From positions 1 to 5,198 of the forward strand of contig JAJYZM010000098.1 in assembly GCA_021799935.1 (NCBI GenBank): a stretch of DNA of 5,198 nucleotides, read 5' to 3'. The notes under the pieces were generated by a model that saw only the letters and a list, made by a program, of their open reading frames with translations, had not been told where the DNA came from and made no database searches. This document shows, piece by piece, positions 1 to 5,198 of the stretch. The translations under genes were made by a program, and so were the position numbers. Source of the stretch: a bacterium. GTDB taxonomy: Bacteria; SZUA-79; Acidulodesulfobacterales; Acidulodesulfobacteraceae. Each line of letters starts with the position of its first letter. Position 1 is the first letter of the stretch.

Positions 1-2090
1 ACAGTTTTTCAGATGCAATGGATTATTCAAAAAAATATGAAGTGCCAATGCACCCTAAGTATATATACGATTACAATGATATATCACAAAGCGAATTGTT
101 AGGACTTGCGTATGCGGTATCAAAAGCTGATATAAATTCAGACAAAATATCTGAATTGGAATCAATAAAAATTGGCGATAAGAATAAAGTAATCGATTTT
201 ATAGAAAAAATATGCATACCCCACGCTGAAAAGGAGGATTCTGTTATCATAATTGGGGACGATGCAAAAAGCCTTATCACTTCTCTCGGATTTGTAAATG
301 ATGGTATCATATCTTTTGACAGGTTGGGCAGCTATGAAGCAAATGATGATGCGGTATCATTGGATCTGCTCAACAGAATCGCACCGTTCAAGATAATGCA
401 AAGATCCACACGAATTGGAGGAAGGTTGGGAAGACCGGAAAAAGCAAAGGAAAGACTTATGAAACCGCCACCTAATCTTCTTTTTCCCATAGGTGAATAC
501 GGCGGAAAAGAAAGGAATGTGATGAAAGCATATATGAATGATAAAAAGAAGTTTGGAAACCAGACCATAGAGATAGAAACTGCGAGATACAGGTGCCCAA
601 AAGATGATGAAAAGCTATTGACACAATTTTGCTGGAAGCACAATTGCAGAGCGTATATAGAAAGAAAATGCGAAAGATGCGCTAGGAATGCGGATATCGG
701 CTCTGATGTGTGCAAATTCTGCGGAGGAAAGGTATTGTCTCATGAAAGCATAAAAATAAATCTTACAAAAGAAATTGAAAATTCCGCAAATAGATTAAAT
801 TTAAATATCCAGAGGATGCCGAAGCTTATGAAAGGCGTAAAGGGAATGATAAACAAGGGAAGGGAAATAGAAGCGATAGATAAGGGAATATTAAGGAGCA
901 TTAATGGCATATACGTATTTAAGGACGGCACTTCCAGATTTGATGCTACTGACGCACCGATAACCCATTTTTATCCCAAGGAGATAGGCACGAGCGTCGA
1001 AAGATTGCGTAGTATGGGTTATTCCCACGATTATCTCCATAACGATCTAAGGAGCGAAGATCAATTGGTTGAGCTGAAGCATCAGGATATAATACTCAAC
1101 AGGAGGGGGGGCGAGTATCTTTTAAAAATTTCGAAATTCGTCGATGATTTATTGGAGCGTTTTTATAAATTGGACAGATTTTACAATGCAAAAAACATTG
1201 ACGATTTGATAGGGCACTGTGCAATCACGCTTTCGCCTCACACCTCGGCCGGAGTATTATGCAGAATTATAGGATTTACCGATGCTAATGTGGGCTTTGC
1301 ACACCCGTATGTGATATCCGCAAGAAGGCGAAACTGCGACGGCGACGAGGATACGACTATGTTGCTTCTTGATGCACTTATAAATTTTTCAAAAAAATAT
1401 TTGCCTACTAGCGTCGGAGGAACGATGGATGCACCCCTTATACTCACGCTTAATGTAAAGCCTGAAGAGGTAGACGACGAGGTATGGGATATGGAAATTG
1501 TAAATAAGTATAGTAAGGAGTTTTATGATAAAACCCTTCAAAGGGTATCTCCGGGGGAGATATTAATAGAGAGGGTGAATTCAAGGCTTAACGATAAAAG
1601 TATATTCGAAAATTTGGATTTCACGCATGAAAGCTCTTCGGAAGCGATACTCAATTCCCCAAAAAAAAGCAATTATACAATGCTTAAAACAATGCAGGAT
1701 AAGATAGACGCGCAATTCATGCTTATGGACAAATTATCCTCGATAGACAAAGCCGACGCGGCAAAAAGACTGATACTCAGCCATTTCATCCCTGATTTGA
1801 TAGGCAACCTTCACTCATTTTCAAAGCAGACATTTAGGTGCATTTCGTGCAACGCAAAATATAGAAGGGTACCTCTTTCAGGAGTATGCAGAAAATGCGG
1901 AGGCAAGATAGTTCTTACAATATCAAAGGGGGGTATAAAAAAATATTTGGATACTGCAGCCAACCTTGCGGATAGGTATGATATAGAAATTTATATAAAA
2001 CAGAGGATAAAACTTATAGAAAAGGAGATAGACACCGTATTTGGAAATGATGAAGAAACAAAGCAATTCAACCTTTCAAAATTTATGTGA
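1..2090 (+). CDS. polC: DNA polymerase D large subunit DP2, C-terminal part (5' end outside window)
   Basis: Catalytic large subunit of the archaeal replicative polymerase PolD, which works with the DP1 exonuclease subunit. The frame is open to the left edge, so the ATG at 18 is internal; full-length DP2 is usually about 1,100-1,300 residues and the N-terminal part is missing here. Residues below are numbered from that ATG. A conserved RIGGRLGRPEKAKER...KPPPNLLFPIG block lies at 132-158. A cysteine-rich zinc region follows (C193, C205, C210, C218, C221, C232, C235). The active-site loop NCDGDED is at 439-445; N439, D441 and D443 match the N-x-D-G-D catalytic residues known from Pyrococcus PolD. 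A second zinc module is at C608/C611/C624/C627. The protein ends in QFNLSKFM (683-690), which resembles a PCNA-binding PIP box. No intein interrupts the active site. It ends convergently with the next gene. Family assignment is secure. Confidence 0.96.
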   Translation, partial: SFSDAMDYSKKYEVPMHPKYIYDYNDISQSELLGLAYAVSKADINSDKISELESIKIGDKNKVIDFIEKICIPHAEKEDSVIIIGDDAKSLITSLGFVNDGIISFDRLGSYEANDDAVSLDLLNRIAPFKIMQRSTRIGGRLGRPEKAKERLMKPPPNLLFPIGEYGGKERNVMKAYMNDKKKFGNQTIEIETARYRCPKDDEKLLTQFCWKHNCRAYIERKCERCARNADIGSDVCKFCGGKVLSHESIKINLTKEIENSANRLNLNIQRMPKLMKGVKGMINKGREIEAIDKGILRSINGIYVFKDGTSRFDATDAPITHFYPKEIGTSVERLRSMGYSHDYLHNDLRSEDQLVELKHQDIILNRRGGEYLLKISKFVDDLLERFYKLDRFYNAKNIDDLIGHCAITLSPHTSAGVLCRIIGFTDANVGFAHPYVISARRRNCDGDEDTTMLLLDALINFSKKYLPTSVGGTMDAPLILTLNVKPEEVDDEVWDMEIVNKYSKEFYDKTLQRVSPGEILIERVNSRLNDKSIFENLDFTHESSSEAILNSPKKSNYTMLKTMQDKIDAQFMLMDKLSSIDKADAAKRLILSHFIPDLIGNLHSFSKQTFRCISCNAKYRRVPLSGVCRKCGGKIVLTISKGGIKKYLDTAANLADRYDIEIYIKQRIKLIEKEIDTVFGNDEETKQFNLSKFM

Positions 2091-2168
2091 CATTTCATTG
2101 TGATTGTTTTGAGCAATTGATAAAATTGAACTTTATAAAAGCAAAATATAAAATAATTTTAGATGAAA
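2091..2168. terminator. Convergent 3' intergenic region with T-tracts for the minus-strand gene
   Basis: This 78-bp gap lies between two converging stop codons. Read on the minus strand, the sequence just after the stop at 2169 holds several T4 tracts (ATTATTTTATATTTTGCTTTTA region, about 2120-2158), the kind of signal archaeal RNA polymerase terminates at. On the plus strand after DP2 there is only a single short T-tract (TTGTTTTGAG near 2105) and no convincing hairpin. Terminator function is inferred. Confidence 0.4.
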
Positions 2169-3005
2169 TTATCCTTCTTTAAGCTCTTTTTCGATTAGAC
2201 TTTTAAATTTCAGCAGTTCCTTTGCTGCAGTTTCTGCAGGGCTCTTCAGTATTTTTTCCACTATCTCCAATCTCTCTTTTTCCGTAAAATTTAATGAAAT
2301 ATACGCCGCCGCATAATAACTTATGGTCTTTGCACGGCAATATGACCAATCTTCAAATGCTTTTGTCTTATTTAGGATTTTCTCCTCTTCCGTAGCGGCG
2401 AATAAAATTTCGTGCGGTTGGGTATTTGTAAGTATCATTTCTGCGAGAAACGGGACTCCTTCTAAGGACAATTCTATATCCGCATATCTCTCCCTATACC
2501 CCGATTCTTTTTTTTCTTTTGATATCTTATTGTAATAAAAATTATACTTTTTTATTAAACTGGGTTGGTACCTGTCTGCAAGCGCATGGATTATCTCGTG
2601 TATGATATTTTTTTCGAGATTTTTGACATATTCTAAATCCATCTCTATATAGTCTATATATCCTCTTTTTTTAGAATCTGGCAAACCAAAATCCTCCTCA
2701 TTTGATGGGGAGGTGTAATAAGGAACATCGGAGTATGTTCTTTTATTTTTTATGATGGGTATTTTTTTCCTTATATCCGGATCGATATTCAATTTATCAC
2801 ATACCGAATCCCAGTATTTTATAATTATGCTTTTCTTTGAGTTATGAAAATTCTTCGCAGAAAGTTTTTCTTTTTCGGCATTTTCAGACCTTGTTTCTTC
2901 TCTCCTTATATCAATATTATTCTTTTTCTTGACAGATACGTCTCCGGTCTTCGTTTCTTGAATTGCCTTCTCCCTTATCCTTGCCTGTTTTTCCATAGCC
3001 TCCAT
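2169..3005 (-). CDS. Uncharacterised HExxH (gluzincin-like) putative metallopeptidase
   Basis: A 278-residue protein whose family I do not recognise. The clear feature is a zincin signature, NIIHEIIHALADRY, with H136, E137 and H140. About 40 residues later comes IELSLEGVPFLAEMIL; the EG..(F/L)AE pattern is where gluzincins of the peptidase-MA type place the third zinc ligand, so E182 is the likely candidate. The helical C-terminal part (about 205-275) ends in a KTISYYAAAYISL...ERLEIVEKIL stretch similar in style to that seen after the active site in such enzymes. Residues 1-58 are highly charged (Lys/Glu/Arg), probably disordered or coiled. There is no signal peptide or membrane helix, so it should act in the cytoplasm. 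The first ATG is chosen because a TATA-like box is centred 26 nt upstream, implying a leaderless mRNA; M4 is an alternative start. Peptidase activity and substrate are inferred and unknown, respectively. Confidence 0.8.
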   Translation of the reverse strand: MEAMEKQARIREKAIQETKTGDVSVKKKNNIDIRREETRSENAEKEKLSAKNFHNSKKSIIIKYWDSVCDKLNIDPDIRKKIPIIKNKRTYSDVPYYTSPSNEEDFGLPDSKKRGYIDYIEMDLEYVKNLEKNIIHEIIHALADRYQPSLIKKYNFYYNKISKEKKESGYRERYADIELSLEGVPFLAEMILTNTQPHEILFAATEEEKILNKTKAFEDWSYCRAKTISYYAAAYISLNFTEKERLEIVEKILKSPAETAAKELLKFKSLIEKELKEG

Positions 3006-3026
3006 TTCCTATTGGATATAAAATAT

Positions 3027-3035
3027 TATATAAAA
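3027..3035 (-). promoter_or_regulatory. TATA box of the HExxH gene
   Basis: Minus-strand TTTTATATA, centred about 26 nt upstream of the ATG at 3005. That is the usual archaeal TATA-to-start-site distance, so transcription should begin at or very near the start codon (leaderless mRNA). There is no well-spaced Shine-Dalgarno sequence before this ATG, which agrees. Confidence 0.55.
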
Positions 3036-3060
3036 CTTGTGTGTAAATAAAAGCGTCATC

Positions 3061-3068
3061 TTTTTAAA
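3061..3068 (+). promoter_or_regulatory. Possible TATA box of the tRNA-Ser gene
   Basis: TTTTTAAA centred about 27 nt before the first base of the tRNA (3092), so the start site would fall at or just before the mature 5' end. A second AT-rich box (ATATAAAT, 3074-3081) is too close: its start site would fall inside the tRNA. No clear BRE is visible upstream. The match is to position and composition only. Confidence 0.35.
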
Positions 3069-3129
3069 GATTTAATATAAATACTAATAATGCCAGGGTG
3101 GCGGAATCCGGTAACGCGTGCGCCTGGAA

Positions 3130-3139
3130 AAATCTTGAA
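3130..3139 (+). other. 10-nt tRNA intron at canonical position 37/38
   Basis: Excising these ten bases leaves a normal 7-nt loop CTGGAAA. In the precursor, exon bases C32-U33-G34-G35 (3124-3127) face intron bases CTTG (3134-3137): two Watson-Crick pairs, one G-U pair and one U-U mismatch. Both sides are then flanked by AAA bulges (3128-3130 and 3138-3140), with cuts expected after the second A of each. The inner helix is replaced by a 3-nt loop (3131-3133). This is a minimal, imperfect bulge-helix-loop. Because A runs flank it, the exact cut could shift without changing the mature sequence. Confidence 0.7.
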
Positions 3140-3171
3140 AGCGCATGGCCTCACGGCCTCCTGGGTTCAAA

Positions 3172-3187
3172 AGCTTTATGCTGAAAA
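3172..3187 (+). other. 16-nt tRNA intron in the T loop (position 59/60)
   Basis: TTCA (3166-3169) pairs with TGAA (3182-3185) to form a four-base-pair central helix. It is flanked by a 3-nt bulge on the 5' strand (AAA, 3170-3172) and a 3-nt bulge on the 3' strand (AAT, 3186-3188), with the T stem as outer helix and a short GC/GC hairpin (3173-3174/3180-3181, loop TTTAT) as inner helix. This is the archaeal bulge-helix-bulge geometry. Cutting after the second base of each bulge removes 16 nt and leaves the standard T loop TTCAAAT. Confidence 0.85.
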
Positions 3188-3247
3188 TCCCAGCCCTGGC
3201 GGGTATGATATGCTTAACAATGCGGATGTAAAATTCCATAGAAACTC

Positions 3248-3294
3248 TTATAAAGGTTTCATTTGCAGGTCGAATGCATAAGAAGGTATAATAT
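3248..3294 (+). promoter_or_regulatory. Candidate promoter boxes for the DUF1059-like gene
   Basis: Two TATA-like elements lie between the tRNA and the small gene: TTATAAA (3248-3254), predicting a start site near 3277 and a leader of about 48 nt, and TATAATAT (3287-3294), predicting a start site near 3316 right at the ribosome binding site. I cannot choose between them. Read-through from the tRNA is also possible. Confidence 0.35.
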
Positions 3295-3315
3295 CCTTTC
3301 CAAATAATAATGATT

Positions 3316-3320
3316 GGTGA
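3316..3320 (+). promoter_or_regulatory. Shine-Dalgarno site GGTGA
   Basis: GGTGA complements the usual archaeal 16S rRNA 3' end and lies 4 nt before the ATG at 3325. It decides the start of the small protein in favour of this ATG and against the in-frame ATG at 3310, which lies upstream of the site. Confidence 0.65.
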
Positions 3321-3324
3321 GAAA

Positions 3325-3504
3325 ATGCCAAAAAAATATTCCTTTAATTGTAAGGATATGGGGATGGATTGCGACTTTAAAGCGGAGAATGAAAAAAAGG
3401 ACGCACTGATAGCAAAGATAGGGGAACATGCAAAAAAGGCGCATAACCTGGAAGTCAATGAAGAACTCATGAAAAAAGTAGAGCATGCAATAAAGAAGGT
3501 TTGA
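3325..3504 (+). CDS. DUF1059-like small C2H2 protein
   Basis: A 59-residue protein starting MPKKYSFNCKDMGMDCDF. It resembles the DUF1059 family of small archaeal and bacterial proteins: an N-terminal C(6)CDF segment with KD.GMDC, then a helix carrying an H(4)H pair. Here the four residues are C9, C16, H35 and H40, a spacing compatible with a single zinc site, although zinc binding is an inference. The C-terminal helix (about 44-58) is rich in Lys and Glu. The family's function is not known. The start is set by the GGTGA site upstream; using the ATG at 3310 would add five residues (MIGEK). It stands alone: the tRNA is 123 nt upstream and a T-rich terminator follows directly, so it is probably its own short transcript. 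Confidence 0.85.
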   Translation: MPKKYSFNCKDMGMDCDFKAENEKKDALIAKIGEHAKKAHNLEVNEELMKKVEHAIKKV

Positions 3505-3515
3505 TTTCTCTCTTT

Positions 3516-3541
3516 AAGTTTTATTTTATTTTTTTCATTTT
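3516..3541 (+). terminator. T-rich archaeal terminator after the DUF1059-like gene
   Basis: Starting about 10 nt past the stop codon, the coding strand runs through TTTT, TTTT and a T7 run (3529-3535) with no hairpin, typical of intrinsic termination by archaeal RNA polymerase. The same stretch overlaps the promoter zone of TYW1: TTTATA at 3539-3544 is only about 19 nt from that ATG, while the T/A-rich 3521-3535 segment is at a more usual distance. Confidence 0.55.
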
Positions 3542-3560
3542 ATAGTTAAACGGTTTTTTG

Positions 3561-4538
3561 ATGCAAGAATTACTACGTAAAAAAATGGAGAAGCAGGGTT
3601 ACCATTTTGTCGGAAAGCATTCGGCTGTAAAAATATGCGAGTATGCTGCAAATGGATTGAGAGACAAAACTCTTTGCTACAAAAATTTGTTTTATGGGAT
3701 AAAGAGCTGGAAATGCATGCAGGCAACCCCTGCGGTGGGATGCGATTTGAGCTGCAGATTCTGCTGGAGAATAATCCCGGAAGAGTTTGATACAAAATGG
3801 AACGAGCTTAATAAGACTTCATGGGATGAACCGCGGTATATTGCTGAGAATATGATAAAAGAGCAGCAAAGGATTGTGAGCGGATTCAAATCCATAGCTG
3901 ATACCGATTTAAAAATGCAGAGATGGAAAGAAGCAAATTCTCCGATGCACGTGGCACTGAGCCTCACAGGCGAACCGACCTTTTATCCGTATCTCTCCGA
4001 ATTGCTAAAAGAATTTCACAAAAGAAAAATGAGCACTTTTGTAGTAAGCAATGGGACTCTGCCAGAAGCTATCGAAAGGCTTGAACTGATGCCCACACAG
4101 TTTTATATCTCTCTCCAAGCTCCCGATAGCAAAACTTACATGAATGTTGTAAGGCCTAAGATAGGCGATGCGTGGAAAAGATTCCTCAAATCTTTGGAAT
4201 TCATGTCAACATTGAAAACGAGGACTGCACTGAGAATGACCTTGGTAAAAGGGCTTAATATGGGCAATATGGACGGATATGTAAAACTCATTGGTATGGC
4301 TAAGCCGAATTATGTGGAAGTCAAGGGATTTTCTTTTGTGGGAGGAGCTAGAGAAAAAGAAAGAGGGTTGTCGTTATTTGACATGCCGAACAATGAAGAA
4401 ATAGCGGAATTCGCACACAGGCTTGCCGAATCGACAGGGTATATCGAAACGGATGAACATAAACTGAGTAGGATTGTGCTTTTGAGCAGGGACAAAAATT
4501 CAAAAGACAGCAGAAAAATAAATTTTGATAAAATCTAA
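3561..4538 (+). CDS. taw1: TYW1/Taw1, tRNA-Phe 4-demethylwyosine synthase (radical SAM)
   Basis: Radical SAM enzyme that condenses N1-methylguanosine-37 of tRNA-Phe with carbons from pyruvate to form 4-demethylwyosine, the tricyclic base at the start of the archaeal wyosine pathway. From the ATG at 3561 it is 325 residues, normal for archaeal TYW1, which lacks the flavodoxin domain of the eukaryotic enzyme. The radical SAM cluster motif is CDLSCRFCWR (C61, C65, C68). The family's second 4Fe-4S cluster is served by C26, C39 and C52, and the conserved lysine follows C39 in CYKNLFYGI. The SLTGEPTFYPYLSELL segment corresponds to the SAM-binding GGE-type motif. A TTG immediately precedes the ATG and could be called as the start, but the ATG fits the family cysteine spacing. 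No Shine-Dalgarno site is visible, so the mRNA may be leaderless. It converges on topoisomerase VI with a 52-bp gap. Confidence 0.96.
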   Translation: MQELLRKKMEKQGYHFVGKHSAVKICEYAANGLRDKTLCYKNLFYGIKSWKCMQATPAVGCDLSCRFCWRIIPEEFDTKWNELNKTSWDEPRYIAENMIKEQQRIVSGFKSIADTDLKMQRWKEANSPMHVALSLTGEPTFYPYLSELLKEFHKRKMSTFVVSNGTLPEAIERLELMPTQFYISLQAPDSKTYMNVVRPKIGDAWKRFLKSLEFMSTLKTRTALRMTLVKGLNMGNMDGYVKLIGMAKPNYVEVKGFSFVGGAREKERGLSLFDMPNNEEIAEFAHRLAESTGYIETDEHKLSRIVLLSRDKNSKDSRKINFDKI

Positions 4539-4590
4539 ATCCCACTGGGAATGACTAAACAAAATATGATTACGCGGCAATCTGAGGATG

Positions 4591-5198
4591 TCATGGAAGA
4601 AAAGTTTGGTTCTTTATTTTTTCCCTTATATACTCCCCTATAAAAGTGAGCTTCGGACCCTGCAATGAGTCTTGCTCGAGTTTTGTTTTCGTTTGTATTA
4701 CCTTTTTCAGTTCTATGACCCACTCCTTGTGCTTGCTTATCCACGGATAGGACAGCATTTCCTGGGCCCTTTTTATATCTATATCTGTGGTCTTCATGGT
4801 CAATTTTTTAAGGAAGTCGTAGTTTTCTATGTCTGACATTGTCACTCCAAGAAATCTTGCCTTCGGGGTCGCTATCTCATTGCTTATGTAGGCAAGATTC
4901 ATGCTCCCGGTCTTTATTGTCCAGTAAATATACCAACCCCACGCATCGCAATCATTGAACACGTATATCGGAAGCCCTAAGTCGGAAAGCTTCCTTATAA
5001 GCCTTCTTGTCCCTCTTGACGCCTGCCCCTTTGGTGTTATGAGTATGGCATTCTCCTTCTGCCAGAATTTATCCTCGTTTAATCTTTGCCATACTGCATC
5101 CTTTTCCACTACGAGCACGTATTTTGCCTTTACATCGATAAATTCCATATTGTTGTCTACGTCGCTCGGAATTGACCATCCGCTCCTCCCCTGCTTGC
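4591..5198 (-). CDS. top6A: DNA topoisomerase VI subunit A, C-terminal part (5' end outside window)
   Basis: Cleavage subunit of the archaeal type IIB topoisomerase, homologous to Spo11; it acts as an A2B2 complex with the ATPase subunit B to relax and decatenate DNA. The frame is open to the right edge and reads KQGRSGWSIPSDVDNN before the Met at 5148, which is therefore internal. About 201 residues are visible of the usual 360-390; the winged-helix domain with the catalytic tyrosine is outside. Numbered from the Met at 5148, the Toprim domain shows VEKDA (E15) and FNDCDAWGWYIY (D66, D68), the metal-binding acidic residues, plus the family blocks KGQASRGTRRLIRKL (40-54) and GSMNLAYISNEIATPKARFLGVTMSDI (81-107). 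DCD replaces the common DAD in the metal motif, keeping both aspartates. It ends in the typical ..FLP tail. Subunit B is not in the window. Confidence 0.96.
   Translation of the reverse strand, partial: KQGRSGWSIPSDVDNNMEFIDVKAKYVLVVEKDAVWQRLNEDKFWQKENAILITPKGQASRGTRRLIRKLSDLGLPIYVFNDCDAWGWYIYWTIKTGSMNLAYISNEIATPKARFLGVTMSDIENYDFLKKLTMKTTDIDIKRAQEMLSYPWISKHKEWVIELKKVIQTKTKLEQDSLQGPKLTFIGEYIREKIKNQTFLP

Larger units (their letters stand above)
3092..3201 (+). tRNA. tRNA-Ser(GGA) with two introns
   Basis: Type II tRNA on the plus strand. Acceptor stem GCCAGGG (3092-3098) pairs perfectly with CCCTGGC (3194-3200), and the discriminator is G (3201), as in serine tRNAs of archaea. The D stem GCG/CGC (3101-3103/3115-3117) encloses an 11-nt loop containing GG. 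The anticodon stem is TGCGC (3119-3123) with GCGCA (3141-3145). The variable arm is GGCC-TCAC-GGCC (3147-3158). The T stem is CTGGG (3161-3165) with CCCAG (3189-3193). The anticodon loop is 17 nt and the T loop 23 nt, not 7 each. Removing 10 nt and 16 nt restores loops CTGGAAA and TTCAAAT and gives an 84-nt tRNA with anticodon GGA (3126-3128). CCA is not encoded. A UGA anticodon is possible if the first insertion is removed differently. The long variable arm and G73 support Ser over Leu. Confidence 0.9.

Noticed and set aside
18..20. ATG at 18 as the start of the polymerase gene
   Set aside because: The frame is open to the window edge (SFSDA precedes it) and the protein lacks the N-terminal part of DP2, so it is an internal Met.
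1105..1111. G7 run in DP2 as a frameshift site
   Set aside because: The frame reads through as conserved NRRGGEYLL, so there is no sign of slippage or error.
3146..3160. tRNA-Leu assignment because of the long variable arm
   Set aside because: No excision gives a Leu anticodon, and the discriminator is G rather than the A expected for archaeal tRNA-Leu.
3202..3300. C/D box sRNA downstream of the tRNA
   Set aside because: A TATGATA near 3204 is close to a C box but lacks the full RUGAUGA, and no CUGA D box follows.
3084..3470. Open frames across the tRNA and the DUF1059 gene (minus 3084-3470 and 3259-3486, plus 3090-3281)
   Set aside because: They run across or antisense to the tRNA or the recognisable small gene and show no family motifs.
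3558..3560. TTG as the TYW1 start
   Set aside because: It sits directly before an ATG; the ATG gives the usual cysteine numbering (26, 39, 52).
4540..4550. Small inverted repeat TCCC-ACT-GGGA after TYW1 as a hairpin terminator
   Set aside because: Only four base pairs with a 3-nt loop and no T-tract following on either strand; likely chance.
4535..4744. Minus-strand open frame overlapping the Top6A 3' end
   Set aside because: It overlaps the clearly conserved Top6A frame and has no recognisable motif.
5146..5148. ATG at 5148 as the start of the topoisomerase gene
   Set aside because: The frame continues to the edge with the family motif GRSGWSIPS, so this Met is internal.

Overview
The window is archaeal chromosomal DNA, AT-rich, with no sign of phage, plasmid or insertion sequence. 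The archaeal assignment rests on four things: the large subunit of DNA polymerase D (DP2), the A subunit of DNA topoisomerase VI, the archaeal form of the wyosine enzyme TYW1/Taw1, and a serine tRNA gene that appears to carry archaeal bulge-helix-bulge introns. PolD is absent from most Crenarchaeota, while T-loop tRNA introns are best known from Thermoproteales. Having both in one genome hints at a DPANN-like or other deep lineage, but that is inference only.

Layout, left to right. The C-terminal ~695 residues of DP2 run in from the left edge and stop at 2090 (+). Convergent to it is an uncharacterised cytoplasmic HExxH protein (2169-3005, -). An 86-bp divergent promoter region (3006-3091) separates that gene from tRNA-Ser (3092-3201, +). 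Next come a small DUF1059-like C2H2 protein (3325-3504, +), a T-rich terminator, and TYW1 (3561-4538, +). TYW1 converges on the C-terminal half of topoisomerase VI subunit A (4591 to the right edge, -).

The genes are short, separate transcription units with housekeeping roles: replication (DP2), topology (Top6A), tRNA supply and tRNA modification (tRNA-Ser, TYW1). Nothing suggests one co-transcribed operon. Two proteins, the HExxH protein and the DUF1059 protein, have no assigned process.

The main finding is the tRNA. It folds into a complete 84-nt type II tRNA-Ser(GGA) only if two tiny insertions are removed: 10 nt in the anticodon loop at 37/38 and 16 nt in the T loop at 59/60. The second sits in a four-base-pair, three-plus-three-nucleotide-bulge structure that matches the archaeal splicing motif exactly at its core. 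Ordinary gene callers would probably miss this gene.
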